DNA from: Acanthornis magna | Taxonomy: Eukaryota; Chordata; Aves; Passeriformes; Acanthizidae | Direction: 5' to 3' | Length of the DNA: 64,000 nt | NCBI GenBank assembly: GCA_036785705.1 | Contig: JAWUZG010000159.1 | Location: 1,488,001 to 1,552,000 of the forward strand | In this document: positions 46,991-60,199 of the stretch, piece by piece | Position numbering within the stretch: position 1 is the first letter of the stretch | How the letters are laid out: the number at the start of each line of letters is the position of its first letter | Notes under the pieces: generated by a model | Database searches by the model: none | The model's input: only the letters and a program-made list of their open reading frames with translations | What the model was told of the DNA's origin: nothing | Program-made: the position numbers and the translations under genes

Positions 46991-49900
46991 GAGGGATGAC
47001 TTGTTCATCTCTTTAGGAAATAGAAAATAAGGTCAGATAAAAGATACCAGGGAATTTTTACTAAACACACACACAAAATAAATCTGTACAGGACACCTTT
47101 CTGGCCAGTGAGGTGGGCACATGATGGCACTCTGAAGTAAGCATTTAAGTGGATACTCCCGTGTTCGGTGTAATCAATGAAATGTAACCGTTTCCAAATC
47201 AGGAATTATTACTGGAGATGTCTTGATCTTCCCCTGTCAGAAGGTCTGCTCCCTCACACACATCGCTCCACATCCAACATCTGTCACAGCATTGTACCTT
47301 TTAAACGACAGGTCTTTGGGGGAGAAAATTAAATACGCCTCAAATTCAGAGGAATTAATTAGTTTTCTGTCTACCCATGTCAAACCAGAACATCCGTTTA
47401 ATGTCAAGGATCACCGGGGAATTAATCCAAGTTAAATTTAAGGCAATTTGCTAGTAGTTAAAAATTCAGGAAGCTTTAAAACCCTGTGCTCTTGTGTTCC
47501 AATTTTACATGCTGTTTTGTGGCTTGTTGATGGTTTGTTTTTCTTTCCTTTTTTTTTTCCTTTTCCCTGGTAAGGATATTTATTTCCACTTAAAAAATGT
47601 TGTGGAAAGATTTCCTCAGGAAAGCTGTACCCTTCAAACTTCTGGAGAAGCACAGTGAAGACAGAATAAGCTGTGGAGATTTCTTAGAAACAGACCTCAA
47701 AGATCAATGATGTATTTTTTGGTTTATCTTAGGTCTTTTTAGAACATGAAGGTTTTCAAAGTTAAGCATCTACTTGAGTTCTTTAGGCCACATGGCCACA
47801 ACACAGCTTTCCAGGAAGCCAACGAACCATGAAAGCTCATCTGAAGATTTTCCACAAAATAAAATTGTAGCAGATCAGACTTTCTTCATAAGCCAATTCA
47901 CAGGCAGTACAGTGATTCAAGTCTATTACTTCTCCAATAATAACTAAAAGAATTATGTCCCAAATGAAACCATTGCACGTAACAGCAAAAAGAACACAAA
48001 GTGAGCAGATGTAAGAGTCACTTTCATGCAAACTTCTGTCAAGATACAGGCCTGGTTTTATTTTTCATATTAAAAAAGAAACCCTGGTCTTAAATTAAGC
48101 ATTAATAATTTATTTAATCCTTAATCCCAGCTAGACTGAATTTATGGAAGTGGTTTATTTTGCACTATCAGTACAGTTATTTAAACATGAAAACAGCACC
48201 TAATCACACAGTAAGAGTCTAAATAACACAGACTTCACTTCCCATTGGAAAGAAGAGTAACAGCAATATTTATTGGCACACTTCTCAGCATACACTGCAG
48301 GAATAAGTCTCCTGACCAAAATCTCAACACCACTAAAATTAGGGGGCACAAATTTGCTGCATCTAAATCTCAGTGCATTGCTTAAATTTTGACAAAAAGT
48401 CACAGATGAGAAATGAAGTGCACACAAAAGCCTCTACAGAGCAGTCCCCTGGGAAATAGTGGGGACAAAAATAAACTTCCTTCCCTCAGAAAGAAAACAG
48501 GGGAAAAAAAAAAAGCCTGGAGGTTTTTTTTTGGGGGGGTTGCTGTTGTTCGGATTTGTTTGGTTGGTTTACTTTTTCCTCTTTCACAATGTAAGTGAAC
48601 TGAAGATTTAAACTACATGGCACTTCATCTGTTTCAATTTTCTCAGCAGTTTCTACACTTAATACCAAGGACCCGAGTTAAAGAGCACCAAAACACTCAC
48701 TAGTGCACTCCTCCACCACTCTGCTCCCTAGAGAAAACATGCCAACTGGAATTTAACCAAAAATGTGTTGCTTCCTCCCCCCTCTCCCTTCAGAGAAAAG
48801 TAAAAACAGATTAAGGAAGAACTCCAATTCACTCCAATGCTTTATTGCACAAAAACCCAACAAACACACCCCACTTCTCTGCTTCCCCTGTGTCCTGTCC
48901 ATGTCTCCACTCCCAAGACATTCCAACATTTTTTAAATTCCTCTGCAAAGGAACTCTGTAAGGTGAGATTGGGCTTGAAATGCCTCCTTGCACAACAAGA
49001 CACAGTGTGTATGCAAGTTTCACTTTTATCCAATTAAAGTTAACAGAAATGCACGAGATTCCTACTCTCCATCTGCCTTGTGCTGAAAAGAATGGAGAAC
49101 AAAACCCCTTAGGAACTGCAAAGGACAGCAAATGAGAGAAAAAGGAGACCCAGGATATTCATGGATTGTAACTCCCTGCAAGGACACTGCTCAGGAGCTT
49201 TACAAGCACAAATCTCCACAAGTGCAGTGTTTTCTCACAAGTGTCTTTGAGGAAGAGCAGCACAGAATTCTGAAAGAGTTTTAGTTGTTATTTTTAATTA
49301 TTTTAATTAATAATAGTAGATAAGACCAAATTATATTAATATGTTACGCTTTGTAAAAAATAGGTAACATAAGTAACAGCTTATGAAAATGAGCAGTTGC
49401 CAAAAAAAGAAACTCTTCTGCCCTATTCTGATTCCCAAAACCGATCATCGTTGTTTTAAGTTGGTCATTCCAACCACAACTCTGAATTCAAGCACAAAGA
49501 GGCAGATGTTTGTAAACAAACCAAAGCAGACCCTTGGAGCAGAGAGGTCACTCAGAGCTCAGGGTTTCACGCAAACAACGTGGACCACTTTTCCCTGATG
49601 ACTGGGGATGGGAACGTTTAATTGCAGCCCAACAATGCATGTTCAGCCTCATGGGCTGGGAGTCACAGGAAGAAAATAAAAGTTTCATCATTCAGTTTGA
49701 GAAGTACTACAGAAGTACACAAAGGGCCAAGGATTTGGGAGGCAAATGGTTTTCAGTAAACTTAGAGAAAATACTAATTCTATTTTATTACCCAATTTGA
49801 TAGGCTCACTCAATCGTCAGCGATGGTAGGGCAAAAAGAGCCTCAAGTCCCTACAAAAATTTATTAACATTGGTCTGATCAGGATTCACTAAAATTTCTC

Positions 49901-52900
49901 CAACTTCAAGCCAAGCCTCACCACTGACAGCATAAAAACAACATCTCTGTTTAGAATCTCTGTAGCAGATACAATCCACAAAGTGCACGAGTACAGTTCA
50001 AACAGCAGAGTAGAACGCTACACACCTCCAGCATTTCACCATTTCATCAAAGCTTTGTTTCCACAGTCCAAACATGAGCCACAGGTAAAATCTAACTCCA
50101 ACAGCAGAACTTAAAATAGCAGGGGGTCACCATTAAACATTTCATACTCCAAAACTTTAAACCAAAGACTTGGCTATGGCCTTTGACTTGTCAAACCATT
50201 TACCTGAAGTTATAGGGCCAACCAATGTGCAGGAGCTGGACAGCATAAAAGTGCAATTAAAACACAGGATTTCATAGAAAAATCCATTTATTAACCTTCA
50301 TTTGCTCCAACGGCACATGAAGAATTTCAAGGGAAAACCAGGACTGAAAATGAGAGGTAAGTGAAAACTGCTGTCCTCCACATATTGGAAGGAGGGTAAT
50401 TAGAATTAGAAATTTAGAAACTGAAAAGTTAAAAATATTAGGGGAAAAAACAAAAGACAAGATATGTACATTTTGCTGGATTGTTCTTAAAAGTAGAAGT
50501 GATTTTTGCTGATTTTGTTAGGCAATCCATGTAAACTGTAATACTGAATGAATAAATAAAATCCAAGACAATTACTCCTTACCAGTAACAAACTGGGTTC
50601 CAGGTCTAGTGTTTCTCCTACAACAGCTGAGGACATCAACAGCCCCAGGGCAGCACAGGTAGTGCCCTGTTTCGTGACCTTCCGACAGCACTGGTGTGAA
50701 CTCTTGTAGGAGAAAGACAGAACTATGACAAAAAACAAAACCAGAAGAAATTATTAGCAATAAACTACAAGATTACTGAACAACAGTGAAATGCTTTGAA
50801 GTCCTTTCCCTCCAAACTCACAGCTGTGACTTAATGAACCCCAAAAAAGTTAACTTGAAGCATATCAATACATTGCAAGTAATTAAAGCCTGGCTACCAT
50901 TTCGTAATAATGTAAGCAAGAGTTACTTCTTAAAGGTATGGGAACAAAAAGTCTAATTTTAGCTACTAAAACTTCAATCAAATGCTTGAACAACAGGGTT
51001 TCCTGTTTGGGAGCTTTTCAAAACATTCTCACTTTAATGACTCTTTAAAGAGACTCACCTTATCTGACCTATAAAACACTGAGGTTAAAAGCTACCAGTA
51101 CAGCTCCTGGAAGAAATTTGCAGTGGAACACTCAGGAGAATTTCCTCTTGAAATGTTTAGTTGCCACTTTCTAGTGGATGACACCATTCTGGGTTAAGAG
51201 ATCAAACAATCCCAAGATTTTTAAAGTTTTGTGTAAAATGCAGATATTGAGGTATAGCAAAGCACATTCACAGATAAACTTCTCAGAGAAAACCTGAGTG
51301 TTTATGAGTACAAGGAGTAGGAATAGTTTACCTACACCAAGGCTTTTGTCTGTGAGGACACATCCACTAAAACTATCATCTTGAACACCTATTTTTCTCA
51401 TAGGAAACAGACTTTATTTTCTTCAGAATAGCATATACACCACACTGGCAACATTTAACATACAGCTTACACTTCTGAGTCTGTTTTATTCAGAGCTTTA
51501 TACTGTTAGCCATAACAAAGTCTCTTTTGATCTCTGCATTTCAAACATCTTCAATACACAGATTAGCTCTCTTAATGAAAATAAGCTATAAATCAATACT
51601 GGTGATTTCAAGACTGACCTTCTGTATTAACAGATTGGAAAAGGAAACATCAGAAGATAAAAATTAAGAAAGCTTTTCCAACACAAATTAATGCCATTAT
51701 AGAAGGTGAAATAAAACATCTAATAAACAAATGAAGTAATAAGGAAAATCCAAGCATTCTTATGGCAAAGAGCAGGACCGAAAATCTTGAAAACAAATAT
51801 GACCCAATTGAAGCAAACACCAGTGACTTTGTTCTCAATTTCTATTCTGGACTGCCAAGTCTTGCCTTTCTCTAATTCTGATTGCTTCTCCATAGCAATT
51901 GTTTTGGCGAGCTCTTATTAGTCCTGTTATTTGGACACTTAAAAAATAAAGTGGTGAAGTGAGGGAGCCAGACCAACCCAAACACGTGGGAAATTACTTT
52001 GTTAGCAAAGTGTAACAAAGTCTGGGTATTTTCTCTTAGACTTGGGGCTATTATTGTTAAAACTCTCACTTACACCTGTCCCAGAACAGACTGGTAAAAA
52101 TGGCAAAGCCGAGCCCTGCACTTTTCCTTCTTGCTTTGAGCTCTGCACCTGTTTTCCTCTTCTGATCAAACAGATGAGAACCGAGTGACTGTGATGGATG
52201 GGAGCACCTCTGCCACAAGGAAGGAGCAGAACAGCCAGAGGCATTTCTTCAACTTTTGCAGGTGACTAACATTTCCAAATGAGCCCTTGTTGTCAATGCT
52301 AAGTCAAGTTTTATAAAGAACTGTCAGCCCTCATGACAATGTTATCTCCAGGTCCTCTTTCTCCTTCCCGTACCACATGACAAAAATATCTTTAAATGCT
52401 GAGAACTTACCGATACTTGAAAGTGTTTCCTGTTAGCAAAAATAAACGTTGCAATGCTTCACAGCTGGACAGTGCATGTTTCAATGAAGAGAGGAGAATG
52501 GTCTCTGGTAAGAAGCTCCAAAAGGTTCATCAGATGTCCTGTGTTTGGGAATCGTGAAAAAATAGGCAAAAATGAAAATCCAATCAATACAAAGCCCTTC
52601 AGTGTCACATAATTACAAGCAGCAGTTAAAGTCACTGCACATTTACAACACTGTTTGCATTTCGACAAGAAACATTCCAATATATTCCTATAATTAATCA
52701 TGCAGGAAAAATTATTTAACCGCCGTGTTAATGCAAAGAAAGAGTTTAACATACCAATATTAAGTCTGTTAACAACTTCCAACTATGCTTCCAGACAGAA
52801 ATGCTTTGAAAAAGTCACCCTAAAAAACCACCACTTTATAAAAGGATTTTAAAAAAATTTAACAACATTGTTTCAGTTGACATGTAAGTTTCAGTTAATG

Positions 52901-55900
52901 TTTCTGTGACCTCTGCCACCCACACAATTGAAATGGGCTTGGAATGAATCTCACCTCACGGTTACAGTGATTCCCTTCCAAACCAAAATATTTGCCTAAA
53001 GTTACAGAAAAATCATGTGTCCATGTTGTACGAAAGGAAGAGGTTTGAGTTTTACTCCCATCCAGCTCGACTGAACCACAGCCTTCAAAAGCCAGCATGA
53101 CCCTGAGTCTTTAACTACCAAGCAGCATCCACAAAGGCACCAAGGAAAGCACTTTGCTCCCCTTGCAAACATTTAAAAACTTCGCAAAAAAACCCCAACA
53201 AACCCAAACACAAACATGACGATGCAAATACCTAATAGAAGCTTAATTTTCCATGCCTGTAAAAGCTGTGCAGCCTGAAATACAATATTCCAATGGGCAA
53301 TAACTTGCTAATCCGACAGGATGCACCTTTCCGAGGGCACAGGTGTGTGCACCCAGTTCCAACTGCTCACTCGCAGGAATATTTCCACCGCACTTGGATT
53401 TCCTCTGCATTTCTCTTATTCATTTCCCCGTAACTCCCAACTCTGTCCATGTGCCTGTCTCTCCATCCTCTCTACATCACTTTACACTAACAGTTGCTCA
53501 TATCATTCCCCTATTTTTGATCTCTGTTGTCTCTCTCATCTGGTTGCACCAGGAGAAGAACAGATCCAACACTACTCATGTCATGGACCTTGCAGAACAC
53601 AGCAAGAACTTGGCAGAACTGGTACAAGGTACCAGGATTGAGAAGTCTGGTGACATCAAAAAAATATAAGAATTTAGCTACAGATATCACTGCTACTCTA
53701 GCAGTGAAGATTAAAAAACAACCTGAAAAAATTCAAATGCCTATGGCTCATATGACACTTACCTGTCCAAGTGCCATTAGATCTCCTTAAGATCTCCTGC
53801 AAGATCTTAAGCTTTTACTTTAAAAAGTCACAAAAGAAATCTAAGCAAAAAAATTCTGCCCTTGTGCATCTATTAGTAAAAAACACAACATAAAAAGTAC
53901 ATTAAAAAAAAAGAGGATTAGAGAACTGTAAACTTATCACACTGGGAATTGCCCTGGAGAATGGTTTCCCCTAAACTTTCTCATTGGTTTTTGGCTTTTT
54001 AATTAGGGGATCTTTGCCAAAGTTCCCAAACTCAATACGTAAAAAGGGAGGGAGCCAAAGGAGGAAGAATCATGAGGTGATTTTTAAAAAGAAGTGAAGC
54101 AAGGGTAGAAACTGAGAGAAAGATCACTTAAAAGACAAAAAAAACACACACAAAGTCATGAATAATCTAAGAGTAAAAGAATCAATCAGTGCAAAACTCA
54201 AGATAACATATGAGGGGCTCTGAGAACAGCCCAGTTCTGTTTGTGTAATTCATGATACAAGCTCTCAGGGTCTCAGGTAAGGATCCTGGTTTAGTTTGTA
54301 GCACAAATCTCATAATCCAGATTTGATCAACTACTATAAAAAAAAAAAAGGGGAAAAAAAAAAATAAGTGGAGTGAAGCCAAGAAGGACACAGTAGTAAC
54401 AAGAAGGAAGTCAAAAAGCTCGTTTTATATTTAGCCACCACCTCATTCTCCAACCTTATAGTGGCAGGACTGTTAGGAGCAACTGTGCCCTGACTACATC
54501 GTTTACTACTCACTTAAATTAGTTGGGTTTGGGTATTTTAAGCATCTAATGTCCAATACAGACCATTGATTCTTCTGTTTCAGGGCACGATCTGAGCAGT
54601 AGTCAGGAATATATTTCCTCTGGTGCTGTATCAGTGCAAAAGGTGCATATTTTGTTTAACCCTTTCCTCAAAGAGAGCGAGCCAAACCCCCGAAATATCA
54701 GCTTTCTACAGAGCTCTTCTCCACAGGGTGAGAAATACCAGGAAGCAAACTCATTTGGATGGAATAAGCAGTCTGTTCAACATATTAGAAGGAAATAATT
54801 AGGAAAGATAACTAGGTATTTCAGTATTCAGAGATGTAAACATATTCATTAATATACAAAACCCTGCTCACTTTTCTGAGTTATGTTCCTGGGCAGGTAA
54901 GGTCCTGGTACACACTGACAGCCCACCACAAGCTCATAGATGTGTTTGTAGAATTTTTTTGACACCTTGGTGCCTCCCTCCACTACAGGAGATCCCAACT
55001 CAGATTTACTATAAAGCAAATGTAAGGCAACTTCCAACATTTGCAGGGTGTTTTTCTTCCCAAGATGCACAAGAGCCAAGCGAGCAACGGGACAAGATCA
55101 CTGCTGTCTGGGCTGGAATAAAAGCCAGCCACATCCCCAAAAATCAAGGCCAAAAGGTGAATTTCAGCTCTAACTCGGCATCCACCTGTTACATTTCAGC
55201 AAAGCCATCTCTCCCCTCCTGTGCTAGGGACATCCTTACCTATGCACAACTGAGCAGTGCCAAGTGGGACACATTTCCATCTCATTAGAATGGCTGTCAA
55301 GGATCTCACCCTGCCTCGGGAGCACTATTCCAAACCAACAGCTCAGCAGCAGCCTGGTGTTTCTTAAATACATGGGTATGAAAGAAAGTTAAAGCGACTG
55401 TTCAGAAAATAACTGCACCACAGCTGACTTGGTAAGGGACAGCAAACCCCACCCACGAGCTTCTGGACTCCACCACATCCCTGAGGGAACTCAGCCAGGA
55501 CTTCACATTGGCTTGCCTTTATGAAGAATAAGCACTTCTTGAACAATTTTTCATCAGTGGAATTGGAAATGTTTGGGAGAGCTGAGCAAAGCCCTGTTTC
55601 ACAGGAAGGGAGATGGGTAACAAGCAGTTACACACCGAGATGTTCTACTGACAGCTGGAAGATGGGAACTGAGTCCAGAGGAGCAGCTTTCCCTCCAAAC
55701 TAGACATCCTTGTGTGTCCAAATACACCAAGGCAGCATGAACTAGAAAACTATGGAACTGTTTAAGGAAGTTGAGATCCTTCCCTCTTGCATCTCAGGGA
55801 AAGAAGTCCCGCAAAAAGTGATACAGGCTTTTATTCCTCATCCTGTCTAAAGGACTGAAGATCCAGACGGAACTGAGAAACCAAACTACTGCAGGATGTA

Positions 55901-58753
55901 TTTAAGGGGGCTGCAAACACGAACATAAAGAAAGTCCTCAGGAAGAGAATAAAGTGAAATTTTGAAACAACAAATTTTAACGCTGGAGCACTGACTGTTA
56001 TTGTCCTTGACCAAATATCATAAAAACTCCCACAGAGATGCTTTAGGGATGGAGTAGGATCGCAGGACTTCCCGCAGACCGAATTCCTGCCTCTGCCTTG
56101 CAGCCACAGTCGCTCCTCATGCTCTCTCCTAACGTGACCCCTGCTCTCCGCACTCAACCTACGGCGCGCTCACTTTCACCGTTCGCACACTTCGAGTTTC
56201 AAATATCACACAGAGAAAACACAGGTGAGCCCCACACTTCAAAATATCCGGGCCGAGCATAAGCCAGGAACGAAATATAAAAACGGAATTAATCTCTCTG
56301 GGTAAGGTGTTAGAATTTTCCAGGGGAATGCTCGCAGCCAGGAATGGACACAGATTGGTGCCTCCTGGGAATTATAACAGACATGTGGGATAACCATTAC
56401 AACTGCAGGTAGCTCTTCAAAGACTTAAACTAAGCCCTCTCCCTGCCCTTCTGTTTGCCCATTAAACTAAGCACATAGGAGCATGGAAAACCCCTGTGAA
56501 TGTTTTTTACCAATTTAGGGGGAGTCTGGAAAGCATTACAGAGTGCTATGGAGCAGCCAGTAAAACCGGCAACACGAAGGGAAAAATGTCCTGGGAAAGG
56601 CTGAGCTGTTTATGAAATAATTCTGCCCTGAAAGCAGGCAGTGGCAGTTTGGATTGGGTGTCAGCCTGCTCTGCACTGCTGCTGGGAGGACAGGAAACTT
56701 TGCTTAGAAACTTCAAAAACAGGGATCTGAAAAAAAAAAAAAAAATCCACCCAAGTGAATCGCAAAGGCAAAAAGAATATGTTCAACCTCACAGAAACAC
56801 AGCACATCACCAGAGAAAAAGCAGGCAATTAACAGATCTTCCAAATATGAGGCATTTTTCCTTCTGACAGAGGGTTGCTGGAGAGGGGGGAGCTGCTAAA
56901 CTGGTTTTCCTCTAAGCACTTCCAGATATTAAAATTAAAAAAAAAAAAATCCTCTTGCGAAGAACATATCCACTGTTGTACAACTGTCCCAGAAAACAAA
57001 GACCACGGGGAGAAAGTGGCCCATTTTCTCCAGTCTCCAAGAACCCCGAGTACAGGTCATGTTTTCAAAGGCTCAGTCCTACACACTCCAGAACGAAGCA
57101 GCGTTTAAAGCACAGAATAAACACCTGAGAGTTACTAGAATGCCCCGTTTTTGGTACCAGACTGCAATTGACTCAAATGCACCCAGGCGAACGCACAGTC
57201 TATGAAAACAACCGCGAAAGAAGTTTCACTGTGAGTGAGTTTCCCCCTCCTGGACACGCTGCATCAAAACCAAAAGATTCGTTTTCTATTTCAGTTACAG
57301 TTATCCCATGAACGTACCAAACCACGGAATATTTTTCAGCAACATGTGTTTGGGAGCCCCCTGAATCCTGTCCCATAGCTCTCCCTCCAGCCCACGGAGC
57401 AGCTCCTCTGCCTGTTCCTGGTCGGTTCCCAAAAACACCTCAAAGCAGTAATTCCTCACCGCATGTTGAAAATATTGTGACTAATAATACACTCCACCCA
57501 TTTTTTTCCATCACTAAGGATTTCAAAATATAAAACTTGACAAACAGCGAGAGTAGCTAGATGGAGTTTAGAAAGGGAAAGTCAAATTTTATTTCCAATT
57601 AAAAGAGGCTATAAAAGCATAAAAGTCAGGTATTGATTAAAGTGAAAGAGCTATCCAGTCACAGCAAGCTTCTTCTTCAAAAATTATGTTTTTCTCACTC
57701 TTCTTGGGTATCACTGCCTTTTCTGACAATCCCCTCAGGAAAATAAAAATAAAAAGAGAAAAAATACTCCCTGTCTTTTTTGAGAAAACACATTTAATGC
57801 ATTAGTAGCAGGGTTGACCTGCGCACATAGAGAACCCACACTTGCAATAAATACTTGATTGAGTCCACAAACTGAGAACTACATCTGTATGACAGCGACT
57901 AAATGCTAAAAATTATAGCGGTGATGCAACTAAAATACACACGAGAACTTTGGTACAGGTGTCTACAATGCCACTGTTTGCTAAACACATCTCCTAATTA
58001 GCATGGCTTTAAACAATGCTGATAATAATCCCGTCCTGTAAGGCTTGCCAAATGAATCATTGGGATTGCAAAATAAAAAGCATGAGGAATTCATTAAAGA
58101 GCTGTTAAACTCTCCTTTGTTTATCTTTCCCCGGTCAGGTGTAAAAATAAATAAATATGGGTTTATGTCTCCGGATTCCATCCGAATGCTCCACTTCACA
58201 ATAACGCGCCGGAGAAGAACCTCCTCAGGAGGTACCAACATTTTTTTCCTCTCCGTTTCAAAAGAGAAATCCTCCCACTATTACAGTCCTGAAAATCTGC
58301 TCCATTCTCTATTTGTCATCTGGGATTGAGTTATCAGACACTACTTGTATTACTTTGGGAACTGACATGTCTATTTACAGAGACACAAAGGCAATCCAGC
58401 AGCACAACCCCTGCTTTTCCCAGCACCTCTCCTTCTCCCCTTCGCCAAATTCTACCAGCACTTTTTTCTGGGGAGGAGGGAGGACACCTCACTAGTTTCC
58501 CAGCATGACAGAGAACATTTCCAGCCACTTTTGCACTTGTTACAGCCTTATGAAAAAACACCTATATCCCCCCAAAGGAGCAGCATTATTTTTTCAAGGC
58601 TTTTTTTTGTTTGTTTGCTTGTTGGGTTTTTTTTGTATTTCTTTTTTTTAAAGAGGGTCACTTCCCCCATTTCAGCCTGCAATTAAAATGGAGGCAAGGC
58701 CAGGCGATCTATGTCTGGCTTTAGGGGGAGACAATAACCCAAAACAGGCCTGG

Positions 58754-58757
<4 letters not shown>

Positions 58758-58805
<48 letters not shown>
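58758..58805. repeat. A48 homopolymer plus GA-rich tract
   Basis: Forty-eight A on the plus strand followed by GAGGAGAGGGAGAAAGAGAA. It lies in ZBTB46 intron 1 about 0.7 kb from exon 1. Its length may be unstable or an assembly estimate. Confidence 0.95.
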
Positions 58806-58810
<5 letters not shown>

Positions 58811-59310
58811 GAGGGAGAAAGAGAAAGAGAGACAAGCAGAAAGAGAGAAATACAACATGCTTCACCAGTATTATTACCTCATCCCTTTTTCCAAGCAGTT
58901 TTGAACCACACTCCTGACAAACTCTTGGTCCAACTTGCACGGATGCTGGTTTTTAGGGGGCGGAAAGGGTTTTAATGCTGGAGCCGGGATTGAGGCTGGC
59001 TATCCGCAAGTGGAGCTGCTGTTAAAATGCCCCCTTGTCTCTTCTCCTCTCCCTTGAGCTGGGTGTTGACGCAGCAGAAATTACCAGCTGGAAAATTCCC
59101 CTTTTGGAGGTTACGGGGAGGGGGGGGGGGGCGGGCGGAGGAGCGAGGGGAGGGGAGGGCCGGGGGAGGGGGGTTAAACCCGGCACTTACCAAGTTAAGC
59201 CATCCACCCACACCAAATAGGACATCGCGTCCCAAAGAAGGCTCCGTGCCCCCCTCGGCGGGCAGGGCGCGACCGGCCGCGCTCCCCCCGCGGCGGGCGG
59301 GCAGGGGGGG

Positions 59311-59399
59311 AATAACGGGGATAAAAGCGGGGATCAAAACGGGGATAAGGAGAGAAACGGGGATAATACGGGGGATAATAACGGGGCTAACACCGGGGG
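59311..59399. repeat. GGGGATAA-type degenerate array
   Basis: Runs of four or five G recur about every 10-18 bp, separated by A-rich ATAA/ATCAAAA words (AACGGGGATAAAAG, AACGGGGATAAGG, ACGGGGGATAATAACGGGG). It lies just inside ZBTB46 intron 1. At least six G-runs could support G-quadruplexes on the plus strand. Confidence 0.85.
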
Positions 59400-59503
59400 C
59401 GGCGGTGCGGGAGCAGCGGGGGGGGCTCCCCGCCGCCCCTCGGGAGGGGGGGCGGCCATGGCGACCCCCGCTCGCCCCGGGGGGCGGGGGGCGGCGCGCT
59501 TAC

Positions 59504-59760
59504 CTGTGCCCCATGGAGGAGAGCGGGGTGTCGGAGCGGCCGGAGCGGTGGCTCCGTCGGTCACTCCGTGCCTCTCCTCCCGGGTGGGGAGGGGAAGGGG
59601 AAGGGGGGGCGGAGGGCGGAGGAGGGGGGGGAGAACCCGGCGGAGGGGGGGAAGGGGGGGGCGCCCGGGCGCGCTCCCGACGCTCCCTCGGGCGCGCGGG
59701 GCGCGAGCCCGCGGCGGGCGGGGGGGCGCGGGGGGGCGGTGCCGCGCGGCGCGTGCCGGC
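59504..59760 (-). other. ZBTB46: Putative non-coding exon 1 of ZBTB46
   Basis: A strong donor on the minus strand, GGGCACAG|GTAAGC, ends the exon at 59504 inside the CpG island and downstream of a CCAAT box. The 5' limit is an estimate. An ATG at 59514-59512, eleven nt before the donor, opens an upstream ORF that continues into the BTB exon if the two are spliced directly. Confidence 0.6.
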
Positions 59761-60199
59761 GCTGTCCCCGCCCACTCTCCCCCAGCGGCGGGCGCTGATT
59801 GGGCGGTGGCCGCCCCGTGAGCCACGCCCCTTTCCACGCCCCCTCCCCTTGCGCCGGGGGAGCGGGGGCGCCGCCGGCGGCGCTGCCACTGCCGGACACC
59901 GGAAGTGAGGGAGGGCGGGGGCGCGCGGCGCGCGGGGCACGCCGGGACACCGCGGGGGCTGCGCTGAGGCGGGGGGCGGCCGTGGGACCCCGGGACCGCT
60001 CCCGGTCCCGATCTCCATCCCCATCCTAACCCCGGTCCCGCTCCTGCTGCGGACCTCTCTGGGCCTCCGCGGGAGTCTCCTGTCCCCGGCAGGTGCGCCT
60101 GGCCCCGAGAGGGGCGGCTGTTCGCCCTCCGCCGGGCGCGTCCCCTCCGCCCCACCGCGGGATGGAGGACGGCGGCTGTTGGAGCGGGGCAGTGCCGCA

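Larger units (their letters stand above)
43785..59503 (-). other. ZBTB46: ZBTB46 first intron (about 15.7 kb)
   Basis: Lies between the putative exon 1 donor at 59503 and the BTB-exon acceptor at 43785. It includes a GGATGGATGGAG minisatellite (46741-46990), A-runs (45921-45943 and 58758-58805) and a GGGGATAA-type array next to the CpG island (59311-59399). Additional non-coding 5' exons could lie here. None could be singled out. The remaining sequence shows nothing recognisable. Confidence 0.65.

Noticed and set aside
46730..47030. Four long open frames (about 90-110 codons) on both strands
   Set aside because: They are translations of the GGATGGATGGAG minisatellite. The period is a multiple of three over most of the array, so no frame meets a stop.
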